Shown in pieces: positions 44,793 to 54,885 of a stretch of 64,000 nucleotides of DNA. Every line of letters starts with the position of its first letter. The first letter of the stretch is position 1. The stretch comes from Euglena gracilis. Its lineage: Eukaryota > Euglenida > Euglenophyceae > Euglenales. The notes beneath the pieces are model-generated. The model was not told the origin of the DNA. It saw only the letters and a program-made list of their open reading frames with translations, and did not search any database. The position numbers were made by a program, and so were the translations under genes. The stretch is taken from assembly GCA_039621445.1 (NCBI GenBank), contig CP154957.1, forward strand, positions 42,565,474 through 42,629,473. Direction: 5' to 3'.

Positions 44793-45179
44793 ACACACAG
44801 ACATACACACACACACACACACACGTGCGAAACCATACATATTTTTTTTTAGGTGCGTCTAAAGAAGATGGGGAACAGACAATAAACAAACCAGCTCAAG
44901 TTTTGTCATTGGAACACCAGATCAACCTAAAAACCAACGAAAGCAGATTTCTGCAACACAAGACAGATCTACCAGCTGAAAGGACAGAGGTTCCAACCCA
45001 AGGTTCTGGTCAGCAAATACAGATGCATTTGAACACCAATGCTGGGAGAGGGTTCTTTTTCGGGGCCCTCCCCTGCCAGATTGAAAGTGGCAGATTGTTT
45101 GCCCTCCCTCTTTGTGGCCTCTCACAATCATAGCTGGTGGGTTGTGTGGTACATGATATTTGGGCTTGTCCTTGGTAGT

Positions 45180-45640
45180 GGCCTCCCCCCCCCCCCGGGG
45201 GTCCAGCCAGCCAGCACTTTTTTTTTCCAGCCAGCACCTTCCAGCCGGGATCTCACCCCCCCCCCCCCGGGGTCCGCTGAAATAAAGTTCAGGCCAGCCC
45301 GGCGAAGCCAGGCTGGACCGAAAAATTTTCGGCGTGGAGCGCTGGAATTTTTTGAAAAATGGGTGAAAAATGGCCGAAAATGGGTTGGGTGGTTTTTGGG
45401 TTTTCACCTCCAAAATTTGGCTGAAAAATGCCAACCCAGCTGGATTTGGGCTTTTTGGGTAATTTTTGGGGTACCCGCCGAGTCCAGCTCCCAGCCATCC
45501 GGACCCCCCCCCCCCCCTGGACCCCCACCCCTACTGGGGTGGGGGTCCAGCCAGCACCTTTTCCAGCCAGCCCGCGGGACCCCCCGGGTCCTTGAGAAAG
45601 CCTGGTTAGGGGGGGGGGGGGCTGGGTCTGCTATTTTTGG
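45180..45640. repeat. CCAGCCAGCACC dispersed module
   Basis: GGGTCCAGCCAGCCAGCAC with C tracts, GGCGTGGAGCGCTGG and CCCCGGGTCCTTGAG. The same elements recur at 15680-15760, 21790-21960, 27690-27990 and 39410-39680. Confidence 0.8.
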
Positions 45641-45649
45641 GGTCATTTT

Positions 45650-48420
45650 CTGAACAGAAAATGTTTTCTGTTGGGGGGAGGGGCAGAGATTGGTCGATTT
45701 GTGGCCCCACTCGTTTTCTGGGTTATCCCAATGAATTTAAGGATGAAAAACAGGATTTGATATTCAGTCAATTTTCGCCGGTTGCTGAAGTTCTAATTTG
45801 AAGAAAAGGGTTTATGATTTTTTTGAATGTTTGAATTTTTTGTCATCTTCGTCGTCACCAGTCAAATCATGAAAGCGCAAAGGGCTCTGTGGAATTGTGG
45901 TATTTCATGTTCTTGGTTTGAAGTTTATATTTTTATGATTTTTTGCAAATTATTCCACACAGCACAACAGAACAACCAGCATCCCAGTCATTCTTTCCAT
46001 CCCCTCGTCTTTAAGCCATCCCTCGCTCTTTTTTTGATCTTGTTGAACGGATGCTTCGCTGATTCCTAGATTGCTGTTGGCAGTCTATTTCATGCATTTT
46101 CACATGTCGGAAGCAGGGGAGCTGACCCCAGGGAGGGAGGGGGTTGACCCCAGGGTTTGATATAAGGAGGGCGTACATGGTTTAGGTGGGGGGGTGTCCC
46201 CCCCCCCCCCCCCCTCCTGGCCCGCAGGGGGGGTCCGGACCACCCCCCCCCCCACCTGCAAGGGGGGTCCGGACCGACCCTGGGGGGGTTCCCGGGACCC
46301 CCCCCCAAAAGGGTCAATTTTTTCCTCTGTCGCTTTGCGCCGAAAATTTTTTGCATTTTTGGCACATTTTTGCCCAAAAAGTGCCCAAAATGGCACTTTT
46401 GGTCGTTTTGGGGGGTCAAAAATTTTCGGCCACCCTGACCGCGCACCTAAAAGTCGGCAACAGTGGATTGTGTGATTGTGATATATGCTCATTTTTTGTT
46501 GGCCTGCCCCCCACCTACAGCCAATTATTTTGCCGACCGCTGCCAACCGCAGCCGACCGCAGCCGACCGCGGGCTAAAATTTGGAATTTGTCATAGGTGC
46601 TTGCACCCCCCCCCCCCGCCCCCCCTCCTGGCCCGCAGGGGGGTCCGGACCAGACAATTGCTTAAGCACTGTCCCACCCCCCCCCCGGGGGGGGGGGTGG
46701 GTGACTGGTTTTTTCAGAGTGACTGACTGGTTTTGGGCCCGGACCCCCTCCCCCCCCCGGGGGGGGGGTCGGCCAGGAGTGGGCAAAAGTGGCTTGAGTG
46801 ACCCCGGCGCCGAAGGCGCCGGAAAAATTTTTTTGGCCTAAAATGGCCTAAAGTGACTGGAAAGTGGCCGTTTTTCTGAGTGGCCGACCCCCCCCCCCCC
46901 GGGGGGGGGGTAGTGACTGACTGGCTTCCCAAAAAAAAGTGACTGACTGGTTTTTAAAAAAGTGGAGTGACCCCCCCCTCCCCCCCCCGGGGGTCGGTAA
47001 GCAATTGTATGGTCCGGACCCCCCCCACCTGTCCTTAAATCGAACCCTGGTTGACCCCCCTCAAATTTAGGTGGCCAGTCGCTTAAATTTGGAGTTTGGC
47101 CAACCTGCTCAAGGGGTTGCTCATTTATCGTTTCTTGACTCCACATTTCTCCTGTATTTTCGCTGCAAAGCGTCTTTTTTTTCTTCAGGCTTTGCTTCCA
47201 ATTGCACTGGGGGGGGGGGAATCGTGGTAGGTGCTTATTTCCAGAACATTTCATACCATGCAGCATCCACATTGGTGACAGGTTGCAGTCCAAAATTGGT
47301 TGCAGTCTGCTGGCAAGGGTATTATTTACAAAAGGATGTGGAGCAGTGGGCTATTCTCATGTGGATGCCTCCAAGGGATTGGCGAAAAGAAGCCTGCTGG
47401 GTCGCGCTCTGCTTAATTTTGCATGTTCATAAATCTTTATGAAATCAATTGTGTTTTGCTTTGGTGGGTTCTTCTGTTCATTGGGGTTAGAAGTCAAATC
47501 TATCTGATGATTTATGATTCTTTCCCGGACCACAGGCGAGAGGGCAATTTTCAGGTGCTGTTTGAATGTAAAGTGAACAGAAATTGAACGTCAACAACGA
47601 ATTGTTTTGCCGGAAGAAAAATTAGTGTGCTCAAGCATCCACCATAATCAAAAATGAAATGTGTTCAGGAAGTGAAAATGAATTTTGTCCAGAATAACAA
47701 ATTTGAAGAGAATTTTCAAGCCATTTCCGGATTTCGATAACTTAAATGTGTGGTATTTGTTCTTTTAATATCACATTAAAAAAAGATATGTATTAGGAAA
47801 CAAACAGATCCATGCATTTTTTCGGGTTGCCCATGACAAGCCTTTGCTCTCCTTGAATGCATCCGTTCGCCCACACTTTCCAAAGACATTTCTTGTCTGC
47901 CGATACGGATACGGAACGCCTTTGGTTTGCACTGTCCTTGACTCATGCATTTCCCACTCACGCAGTCATGTCTTCCTAAATGTTCCACATCTTGACCCAA
48001 TCGGTTTCTGGTGTCCTCTATGTCTTTGCCAACCCTCCCTCTGAATTGTTGAATAATCTTTGAATCTGCACTTTTTGCCCCCCTCCACCAATTTAGGCGA
48101 AAATTTGCCCTCAGCGCCGAAGGAATTTTCTTTGAGCGGGTGACATGGTGGGTTGGGTGGTCGACGGAATCGGCCAAAGAGCCAGGGGTGGGGGGAAGGT
48201 CTGTTGGACCTCATGTCCCATTTTGCCTTATAACTGATGGTGATGGCCCCCATTCAGGGGGGGTCGCTGAGCTCTTATCCCTTTATGGGTAAGAGCGAAG
48301 CTTACCACCGGCGAAATCCCCCCCGTCGACCCCCCCCCCTCCCCCCCCCTCGGGGCCACCAGGAGAACCGACGGATTATCACCATGATCCCGGCCCCGTT
48401 CCCGGAATTTTTTTTTTCAG
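45650..48420. other. Region without a supported gene
   Basis: AT-rich sequence, C/G tracts (46190-46310, 46600-46780) and the GACTGACTGG module (46675-47010). One plus-strand ORF (47071-47442; contains GIVVGAYFQNISYH) has no known domain and no support. AT-rich sequence runs to 48060. Confidence 0.5.
48263..48309 (-). repeat. Conserved 45-base motif, copy 3
   Basis: Reverse complement of the motif at 21367 and 42947: GCTGAGCTCTTAT, then GGTAAGAGCGAAGCTTACC. Confidence 0.75.
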
Positions 48421-48689
48421 TCGCGAGCGACTGGATTTCTAGTTTCCGAATCATCTGGGTTTGACCCCCAACTCCCCCGCCAGGCCCGAGTTATTCACGC
48501 GCGAAGGGGTCCAAACTGGGTAGGATTTACCCGCCCCCCCTGGATAAGCCCCCCCCCCTTTGGACTGCCAAAAAAATGTCAAATTTCAAAATATCTCCAA
48601 AATGAAGCCAAATCAAAGGAAATGTCCGGAGGCCTAATTTGAAGCCCTTGGAACGCCCCATCTACCGGTATTTTGATTTCCCCGCAACT

Positions 48690-49412
48690 CCCCGCCCAGC
48701 CCGAGATTCGGCCGTTTTCGGCGCAGATGGCCGTTTTTTTACACTTTTCCCACTGTCCGACTGTGCCGTTTTCGGCCAAAAAAAAGTCGAAAAATCGCAA
48801 ATTTTTTTTGTCCGTAACGATGTTTTTTGGCCTCCCGGACCCGGAAAATCTGTTTTTTGAGCCGAAAACGAGCGTTTTTCGACCCGCCAGCGCCCCGTTT
48901 TGGGCCGCCGACCCATTGACTTTGGGTCCAACCCGGGTCAAAAAAGTCGAAAGAAATCGAAAAAAAATTGTTTTTGCCCGAGACGATGTTTTTTGGCCTC
49001 TCTTTTTTTTTTGAGACCCGCCAGCGCCCCGTTTTGGGCCGCCGACCCATTGACTTTGGGTCAAACCCGGGTCAAAAAAGTCGAAAAATCGAAAAAATTT
49101 TTTTTTTTTTTTTTTTTTTTTGAGCCGAAAACGAGCGTTTTTCGACCCGCCAGCGCCCCGTTTTGGGCCGCCGACCCGTTGACTTTGGGTCAAAAACCGG
49201 GTCCAAAGAGTCGAAAAAAATGTACAAAATTTTTTTTCCCCGAAACGCTGTTTTTTGCCCTCCCGGACCCGGAAAAACTGTTTTTGAGCCGAAAACGAGC
49301 GTTTTTCGACCCGCCGGCGCCCCGTTTTGGGCCGCCGACCCATTGACTTAGGGTCAAAACCGCGTCAAAAAAGTCGAAAAAAATCGAAAAATTTTTTTTT
49401 GCCCGAAACGAT
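48690..49412 (+). repeat. Satellite array, left part (about 130-168 bp units)
   Basis: Four to five units contain GCCCGAAACGATGTTTTTTG, CTCCCGGACCCGGAAAA, GAGCCGAAAACGAGCG, CCCGTTTTGGGCCGCCGACC and GACTTTGGGTCAAA. The array stops abruptly at 49412 within CGAAACGAT, where the DIRS-like element begins, and resumes at 54048. Confidence 0.9.
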
Positions 49413-50883
49413 CGGACACCCACGACAGAGGAAGGGGGAGGAAGGGACCAAGAGGGCGAAGCACAAGAAGATGGTGAGGTCCTGCTTTCCTTGCCGGCTG
49501 TTCTGTTCTGGTGTGTTTGTGCTTGCGCGGGGGGTGCTTCTTACTGCGCCTTTGTTGCCGGAGTTGGCGATGATGAGGCCTCCTCCGACACCTTGGCGAA
49601 GCTGAACCGTCGTGGCCCCCCCCCCCCCCCCCCCTCTCCCATGTTTGCTTGGTGGCCCCCCCCCTCGAAGGGGATGGTTGTCTCTCTTTGTGTTTCTGGG
49701 TGGGTGGTTGGGGTTGCTTGGTTGGGGGTCCCCTTTCTGGTTGGGATGTCTTTCTTTTTCTGCTGATTTTTTGGGTGGGGGGGTTGGGCTCACCATCTTC
49801 TTGTGCTTCGCCCTCTTGGTCCCTTCCTCCCCCTTCCTCTGTCGTGGGAGTCCGAGACCATTCGGGCTCCGCACTTCGAGATGGTGAGGTACTGTGCACC
49901 CCCCTTTGGGCCATAATATTTTGAATTTTTGAAACGACACCGAGTCGTAAATAATGAGCTTGGAAGGCCCCAAAATTTTTCCACTGACCCAATTGCTGGA
50001 CTTCTTCCACTTGCAAACCAGCATTTTTCCACCATAAAACCCCAGCTCCTCTGGTGCTGTGGGGTTTCCAGTGGGTGGTGTCCACCCCCCCCTCTTGCAG
50101 AATTTCTCTGGTTAGTGAATTCACTCTTTCTGCTGTCAAAGGTCTTTTTCCATCCAAAGACCATAACAAATTATTTTTGTGCCCAATCATGTGGGCTGTC
50201 CTTTCCACATATTCTTTCAATAAATGCCAGGGGCTTATGAGGAGGGTGTGTGGCAAAATCAAAACTTCCTCCCATCTGGGGAATTGCCACCCTTTCCTTT
50301 GCAATAAAATGAAATTTTTTTCTCCCACGAAACTGATTTTTCGCTGTGTCCTGGCTAAATCAACCCCCCTGTGGAGGGCCAACAGCCTCCAACAGATGAT
50401 GAGTCTGTTTCTGAGCTCCTTTACAGATAGGTCTGAGAGGGGTTTGTATTTTCTGATGATGTTTTCTAAGAAATCAGTGGGGTCCCAAAAATGGGCATAC
50501 TTGCAGACATTGGAATTCCATTTCCTTTTCAATGGAGACAAAAGAAGGGAAAACCTCAATGACCCAAACCCTGGGAGTAATAAAACTGCTGCATATGCAT
50601 TTCGTGCAGTGTTGAGGCTGTGGGCAGCGAGATCAAGGATGGCCTCAGCCATCCTGTGGACTGTGCAGTCCTGCAGGGGCACCCCTTTGTGCAACAATTG
50701 GCCCACCAATGTCCTGAATGCCGAGTCATATCTCCTGATGTTTCCCAGATTTTTTATGTAAGTGTCGATACTGGACATCGAAATTTCCTGGGATTGTAAT
50801 ATTTGCCTGACACAATCAAGCAGGCCAAATTCCACCTTGGGGGGGGCATCTCCTCCCCCCAGCAGTTGGTGAACAGACCCCAC
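49354..50883 (-). CDS. DIRS-like tyrosine recombinase (element A)
   Basis: A 509-residue frame. An N-terminal helical region (about 20-110) precedes the catalytic part: Arg172 in LLALHRGVD, H-x2-R at His275-Arg278 (HSTRG), and the nucleophile Tyr311 in AHYLRL. These are the R-H-R-Y residues expected of tyrosine recombinases, which integrate DIRS-type elements from a circular intermediate. Its start overlaps the RT ORF end by 68 bases in another frame. The last 150 residues or so run into the internal complementary region, the left end and then the satellite (beyond 49413), so the true end is uncertain; the functional domain ends near 49900. It appears intact. Confidence 0.9.
   Translation of the reverse strand: MGSVHQLLGGGDAPPKVEFGLLDCVRQILQSQEISMSSIDTYIKNLGNIRRYDSAFRTLVGQLLHKGVPLQDCTVHRMAEAILDLAAHSLNTARNAYAAVLLLPGFGSLRFSLLLSPLKRKWNSNVCKYAHFWDPTDFLENIIRKYKPLSDLSVKELRNRLIICWRLLALHRGVDLARTQRKISFVGEKNFILLQRKGWQFPRWEEVLILPHTLLISPWHLLKEYVERTAHMIGHKNNLLWSLDGKRPLTAERVNSLTREILQEGGVDTTHWKPHSTRGAGVLWWKNAGLQVEEVQQLGQWKNFGAFQAHYLRLGVVSKIQNIMAQRGVHSTSPSRSAEPEWSRTPTTEEGGGRDQEGEAQEDGEPNPPTQKISRKRKTSQPERGPPTKQPQPPTQKHKERQPSPSRGGATKQTWERGGGGGGHDGSASPRCRRRPHHRQLRQQRRSKKHPPRKHKHTRTEQPARKAGPHHLLVLRPLGPFLPLPLSWVSDRFGQKKIFRFFSTFLTRF
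49791..49889. repeat. Internal complementary region of DIRS-like A
   Basis: 49791-49854 is the reverse complement of the left terminus (49413-49476, few mismatches). 49855-49889 is the exact reverse complement of the last 35 bases, 54013-54047. The junction GTCCG|AGACC therefore represents the two ends joined, as in DIRS circle models. Confidence 0.9.
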
Positions 50884-53770
50884 TGGGGGGGGGTACCAGT
50901 AAAACTTTGCTGCCTGGCTGCCTGATTGACATTAATTGGCGCCACCATGATGTCGGAGCCCAGTGGGGTACGATCAACAGACAATGCAGGTCTGGGTTTA
51001 CCATTAACCTCTGAACCCACTGGGGAATGATGCTCCAGGGGGGGTTTGCATAAACTGGGGGTAGGTCCCTCAAGTCTGCCCTCAAGGCATCCACCAGCAA
51101 GGCCCCTTGGTGGGGGTATCGACAAACAAACTTGTGGAATTTTTTGTTGCTGGGTGTGCAAAACATATCCACCTCTGGGGTTATGTCCTTCCTGAAAAAA
51201 TGAAGAATTTGGTGAAAGATGTTTGGGTTTAGGGTATAATCCCCTGGGTCCTTTTGCTCCCTGGTCAGGGAGTCTGCCAATTGCTCCTTTGTGGGAACCC
51301 AGACCACCTGCAAATTGATTTGCTTTTCTTGGCAATGATACAGCAGGGGTTTTAAAATAGAATTGAGGTAGGGCTTTTTGCCTCCCCACTTGGTTAAATA
51401 ACTCACAGCCACCTGGCTGTCGACATGAAGCACAATTGTTTGCTTTGGCTTGGCCAGTGCTTTTACAGTTTCCACTGCAGCTTGCAACTCTTTTTGGTTG
51501 ATATGAAGGACATGCACGTCCCTCCAAAAATCCTGCACCTTTTGGCCTGATTCCTTGTCCAGCCCCCCCCCACATTTCCAGGTGCTGCTGTCTGAAAAGA
51601 GTTCCTGACAGGCCTTGGATTGAAATGCCCTGCCAACCCCTGGCTGTAAAAACGTTTTTAACTCCACAATTTGATCTTTGACTCCCTGAGGAATGGTCAG
51701 GGTGTGGTCCCAACCCCACTTGGTGTGCAAATCCACCATTTTGCAAAGTTGATCTGTCAGAATTCTGAGAAATGGCATGGAGACTAAATAGCTTCTGACC
51801 TGCCCCACAATGGAGCTGAGTTTTCTGCAGCTCATTTTTTGTGCTGTGAGCACCTTGCCTAGCTCCTTTCTCAAGGATTTTAATTTTTCCTGAGGAATCT
51901 CCAGTTGGCCTTTTTTCAAATTGATCCACTGGCCCAAATGCTTTATTTCCTGAGTGGGTTCCAGACAGGATTTGGGGAGGTTTAATCTGAAACCTGCCAG
52001 TAAAAGGTCCTGTTGCATTTCTACCAAATGTTGGGCTGCTGTCTGTTTGCTGGGGGCTAACAGCAAAATGTCGTCGAGGTAGATGAAAACCACCTTTCCC
52101 TCCTTTCTCCATTTCCTTTCCCAGACTCTCATGAGAGCCATAAATTTCTGTGGCAGGCTGCTTATACCAAAGCATGCAGCTTGAAACTGCCAAGTTTCCC
52201 CCCCCACCTGCATACAAACATGTTTTTCCAGGCTGCTGTGCAGTTTTAAGTGGAAATAAGCATCTTTCAAAATTATTTTTCCACAGAACCAACCTTTTCT
52301 TAGATATGGGAAGATGTTTCCCATGTGTTCCAATCTGAACTTCTGGGGGGTGAAATGGAGATTTAACTGTCGACAATCTGAAATCAGTATTTCTTTGGTC
52401 TTTTCCCCTTCTTTTTTGGAAATGATGAAATAAGGGACAAAATGTTTTGCCTCCTGTGGGGGGATCTGCCTGGTTGCCCCTGCACATTCGTATTCTCTCA
52501 GAATTTTTTGGGCTGTCAATATTTCTTGGGGGGTTTTGAAGGGAACTTTTAAGGACATTTGAGGGGGGAGGGGAAGATCTGCCATAACCCCCTCCCTTGT
52601 CAGGTTTAATACCTCTCTGCTGGCACCTGCTTTGACCCAATGGGGAAGGCTGGCCTGCAGGGCCTTGTAAGGGGGCACCCCTGGGTGTAATGTGTCTGGG
52701 GATTCCCCAGGCCCCATCACTGGGGTCCTTCCCCCTGGTTGCCCCATCACTGGGGCTGCAGCTGGCCCTGCCATAGGGCTTTCCAAGGACAGGCTTTCCC
52801 CTTGATTTTGAATGATGAGGGAAGGTCTGTGTCTGCAGTTGGGTGGTACATACAAGGCTGGGGGGCTGATTATCTTCTGGGGGGCCCTGTTGCAGCCAAT
52901 CTTGGGCCTCCCCCCCAAGGGCTGATGTGGTGATCTTGAATCATATATTGGCCCCCATTGGCCTCCTGATTTTGATTGAAATGGCCGGCCCTGGCCTTGA
53001 GGTCTTGATTCCTCCAGTGGCCGCCATTGGCCTCTTGATTCTGAATACAATGGCCTCCATTGGCCTTCTGTCCCTGAAGGGGGGGCTGCTTGCTGCATTG
53101 ATTGACAGCTCCTGAGGGATTTATGTTTGAGACAGCTGTGGGGTAAGTTGGACATGCCTTTCCCCTGGGGCAAGTTTGCAGCATTTGCATCTGGCTTCCA
53201 TAGCCTTGCAGCTGGGCGCCATGCCCTTGATGATGGCTGCCATAGCCTTGCAGCTGGGCGCCATGCCCTTGATGATGGCTGCCATAGCCTTGTTGGAAAG
53301 GGTCGCCATGCCCTTGATGCCTTCCATTTCTCCTTGGAATGTTCCCCCTGGGTGGGGGGTGGTGATGTGAAAATGGGGGGGGTAGTCTTCCAGACCTGTC
53401 TCCCCATTTCTGTCCCTCTGGACTGTGGGCTGTTGGTGTCTTTGTCTCCTCGACTTTCTGGCCACCAATGTCCAGGGTCCATGGCCGTGGTCGAACTGGA
53501 ATTGAAAATTTTTCGGGAAATTGGAAGGTGGGGGGGTTGCGACGGCCACGGACTGGTGCTGCGCTCCTGCACCGTCATCGTCTCCAGCGCCTGCTGCTCC
53601 TCCACTCTTCTCCACTTCAGGTTTCTTCCTTGAACCTCCTTGTAACACTGCTTGACTTTCCATGTTGGTTGCTCCGGCGCCTGCTGGAACTCCATCTTCT
53701 CCAGCTTCTGCTGCCTTCGCAGGGGTTCTTTGTTGCTCTGCTGCGCCGCTGGACTCCAGGTATGTTGCAT
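50816..53770 (-). CDS. DIRS-like reverse transcriptase-RNase H polyprotein (element A)
   Basis: A 984-residue frame. Residues 1-320 are Gln/Arg/Trp-rich and repetitive and overlap a Gag-like frame, so the true start may be later. The reverse transcriptase spans about 440-680, with the catalytic Asp503 in LKDAYFHL and the YLDD box at 564-567. The RNase H domain follows at about 720-850, with acidic residues D727, E761, D784 and D833. The C-terminal tail has PPW and SWWRQL, the conserved post-RNase H segment of DIRS polymerases. No aspartic protease or integrase is present, as expected for the group. All key residues are intact, so the element could be autonomous. Confidence 0.93.
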   Translation of the reverse strand: MQHTWSPAAQQSNKEPLRRQQKLEKMEFQQAPEQPTWKVKQCYKEVQGRNLKWRRVEEQQALETMTVQERSTSPWPSQPPHLPISRKIFNSSSTTAMDPGHWWPESRGDKDTNSPQSRGTEMGRQVWKTTPPIFTSPPPTQGEHSKEKWKASRAWRPFPTRLWQPSSRAWRPAARLWQPSSRAWRPAARLWKPDANAANLPQGKGMSNLPHSCLKHKSLRSCQSMQQAAPPSGTEGQWRPLYSESRGQWRPLEESRPQGQGRPFQSKSGGQWGPIYDSRSPHQPLGGRPKIGCNRAPQKIISPPALYVPPNCRHRPSLIIQNQGESLSLESPMAGPAAAPVMGQPGGRTPVMGPGESPDTLHPGVPPYKALQASLPHWVKAGASREVLNLTREGVMADLPLPPQMSLKVPFKTPQEILTAQKILREYECAGATRQIPPQEAKHFVPYFIISKKEGEKTKEILISDCRQLNLHFTPQKFRLEHMGNIFPYLRKGWFCGKIILKDAYFHLKLHSSLEKHVCMQVGGETWQFQAACFGISSLPQKFMALMRVWERKWRKEGKVVFIYLDDILLLAPSKQTAAQHLVEMQQDLLLAGFRLNLPKSCLEPTQEIKHLGQWINLKKGQLEIPQEKLKSLRKELGKVLTAQKMSCRKLSSIVGQVRSYLVSMPFLRILTDQLCKMVDLHTKWGWDHTLTIPQGVKDQIVELKTFLQPGVGRAFQSKACQELFSDSSTWKCGGGLDKESGQKVQDFWRDVHVLHINQKELQAAVETVKALAKPKQTIVLHVDSQVAVSYLTKWGGKKPYLNSILKPLLYHCQEKQINLQVVWVPTKEQLADSLTREQKDPGDYTLNPNIFHQILHFFRKDITPEVDMFCTPSNKKFHKFVCRYPHQGALLVDALRADLRDLPPVYANPPWSIIPQWVQRLMVNPDLHCLLIVPHWAPTSWWRQLMSIRQPGSKVLLVPPPSGVCSPTAGGRRCPPQGGIWPA

Positions 53771-53786
53771 CTTTCATGGAAATCAA
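53121..53786 (-). CDS. Gag-like ORF of DIRS-like A
   Basis: A 221-residue frame starting just upstream of, and overlapping in another frame, the RT ORF. It has an Ala/Glu-rich N-terminus, an HGHGPWTLVARKSRRQR segment like the Trp-containing basic motif of some retroelement Gag proteins, and two perfect tandem copies of KAMAAIIKGMAPSC. It ends before the RT core, so either frameshifting or separate translation would be needed for RT. Composition favours this frame over the overlapping N-terminus of the 984-residue ORF. Confidence 0.55.
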   Translation of the reverse strand: MISMKDATYLESSGAAEQQRTPAKAAEAGEDGVPAGAGATNMESQAVLQGGSRKKPEVEKSGGAAGAGDDDGAGAQHQSVAVATPPPSNFPKNFQFQFDHGHGPWTLVARKSRRQRHQQPTVQRDRNGETGLEDYPPHFHITTPHPGGTFQGEMEGIKGMATLSNKAMAAIIKGMAPSCKAMAAIIKGMAPSCKAMEARCKCCKLAPGERHVQLTPQLSQT

Positions 53787-54047
53787 ATTTTTCTTCCTGC
53801 GCCTTTCGTTATCGTCTGAATTGCTCTTCCTCCTCTGTATTGATTGGATGCTGTGCTGAACGTTGTTGAACTCGTTGAGTTGAAATTCTTTCTCCTTGTG
53901 GTCGAAGGGCAGAATTAGGAATCAGCCAACTCCGGCAACAAAAAGCAGTAAGAAGCACCCCCCGCGCAAGCACAAACACACCAGAACAGAACAGCCGGCA
54001 AGGAGAGCAGGACCTCACCATCTCGAAGTGCGGAGCCCGAATGGTCT

Positions 54048-54650
54048 GTTCTTTGGCCTCCCGGACCCGGAAAATCTGTTTTTGAGCCGAAAACGAGCGT
54101 TTTTCGACCCGCCGGCGCCCCGTTTTGGGCCGCCGACCCATTGACTTTGGGTCAAAACCGGGTCAAAAAAGTCGAAGGAAATCGAAAAAAAATTTTTTGC
54201 CCGAAACGATGTTTTTTGGCCTCCCGGACCCGGAAAAACTGTGTTTGAGCCGAAAACGAGCGTTTTTCGACCCGCCAGCGCCCCGTTTTGGACCGCCGAC
54301 CCGTTGACTTTGGGTCAAACCCGGGTCAAAAAAGCCGAAAAACATCGAAAATTTTTTTTTGCCCGAAACGATGTTTTTTGGCCTCCCGGACCCGGAAAAA
54401 CTGTTTTTGAGCCGAAAACGAGCGTTTTTCGACCCGCCAGCGCACCGTTTTGGGCCGCCGACGCATTGACGTTGGGTCAAAACAGGGTCAAAAAAGTCGG
54501 AAAAAGTCTAAATTTTTTTTTGCCGAAACTATGTCTTTGGGCCTCCCGGACCCAGAGAAACTGTTTTTATAGCCGAAAAACGAGCGTTTTTCGACCCCCC
54601 AGCGCCTTGTTTCTGGCGCAAAACACATGGATTTCAGTCAAAAGAGCTCC
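54048..54650 (+). repeat. Satellite array, right part
   Basis: Three to four units identical in type to 48690-49412, continuing exactly where the left array stops, then ending with GGATTTCAGTCAAAAGAGC. Confidence 0.9.
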
Positions 54651-54739
54651 CTGGGGTGTGCCGGTATGTATGGAGGGGCAATGAAGGGGTGGGTGCGCGC
54701 TTATCAAGAGCTCAGCACTATTCAAAACCTGGTCTGCGT

Positions 54740-54885
54740 CGTATTCCCGCAAGGCCGACCAAGGGAGAAGGGACACCGAGGGCGAAGAACAAAGACATTG
54801 TGAGACACGGTTTGTTGATTGTTTTGGTGCGCAGGGGGACGTGACAACCTGGCTTCTGTTCCTGGGGGGGACCCATTTTCTCGTG
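54740..54885. repeat. Solitary DIRS-like terminal sequence
   Basis: GACCAAGGGAGAAGGGACACCGA and GGGCGAAGAACAAAGACATTG resemble the ends of elements A and B. It is perhaps the end of a further, mostly lost copy, immediately beside element B. Confidence 0.45.

Larger units (their letters stand above)
49413..54047 (-). mobile_element. DIRS-like retrotransposon A, structurally complete (4635 bp)
   Basis: The element interrupts a satellite unit: left flank ...CGAAACGAT, right flank GTTCTTTGGCCTCC, which together rebuild GATGTTTTTTGGCC. No target duplication is seen, as expected for tyrosine-recombinase elements. The outer ends carry inverted repeats (about 49475-49570 against 53930-54010, sharing GGCTGTTCTGTTCTGGTGTG). 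An internal complementary region at 49791-49889 consists of the complement of the left end followed by the complement of the right end. Gag-like, RT-RNase H and recombinase frames read on the minus strand, with the internal complementary region at their 3' side as in DIRS-1. Confidence 0.9.

Noticed and set aside
50054-50761. Plus-strand ORF within the recombinase gene
   Set aside because: Antisense shadow of the minus-strand recombinase.
50754-52640. 628-residue second minus-strand frame
   Set aside because: Shadow of the RT-RNase H frame; it contains none of the RT motifs.
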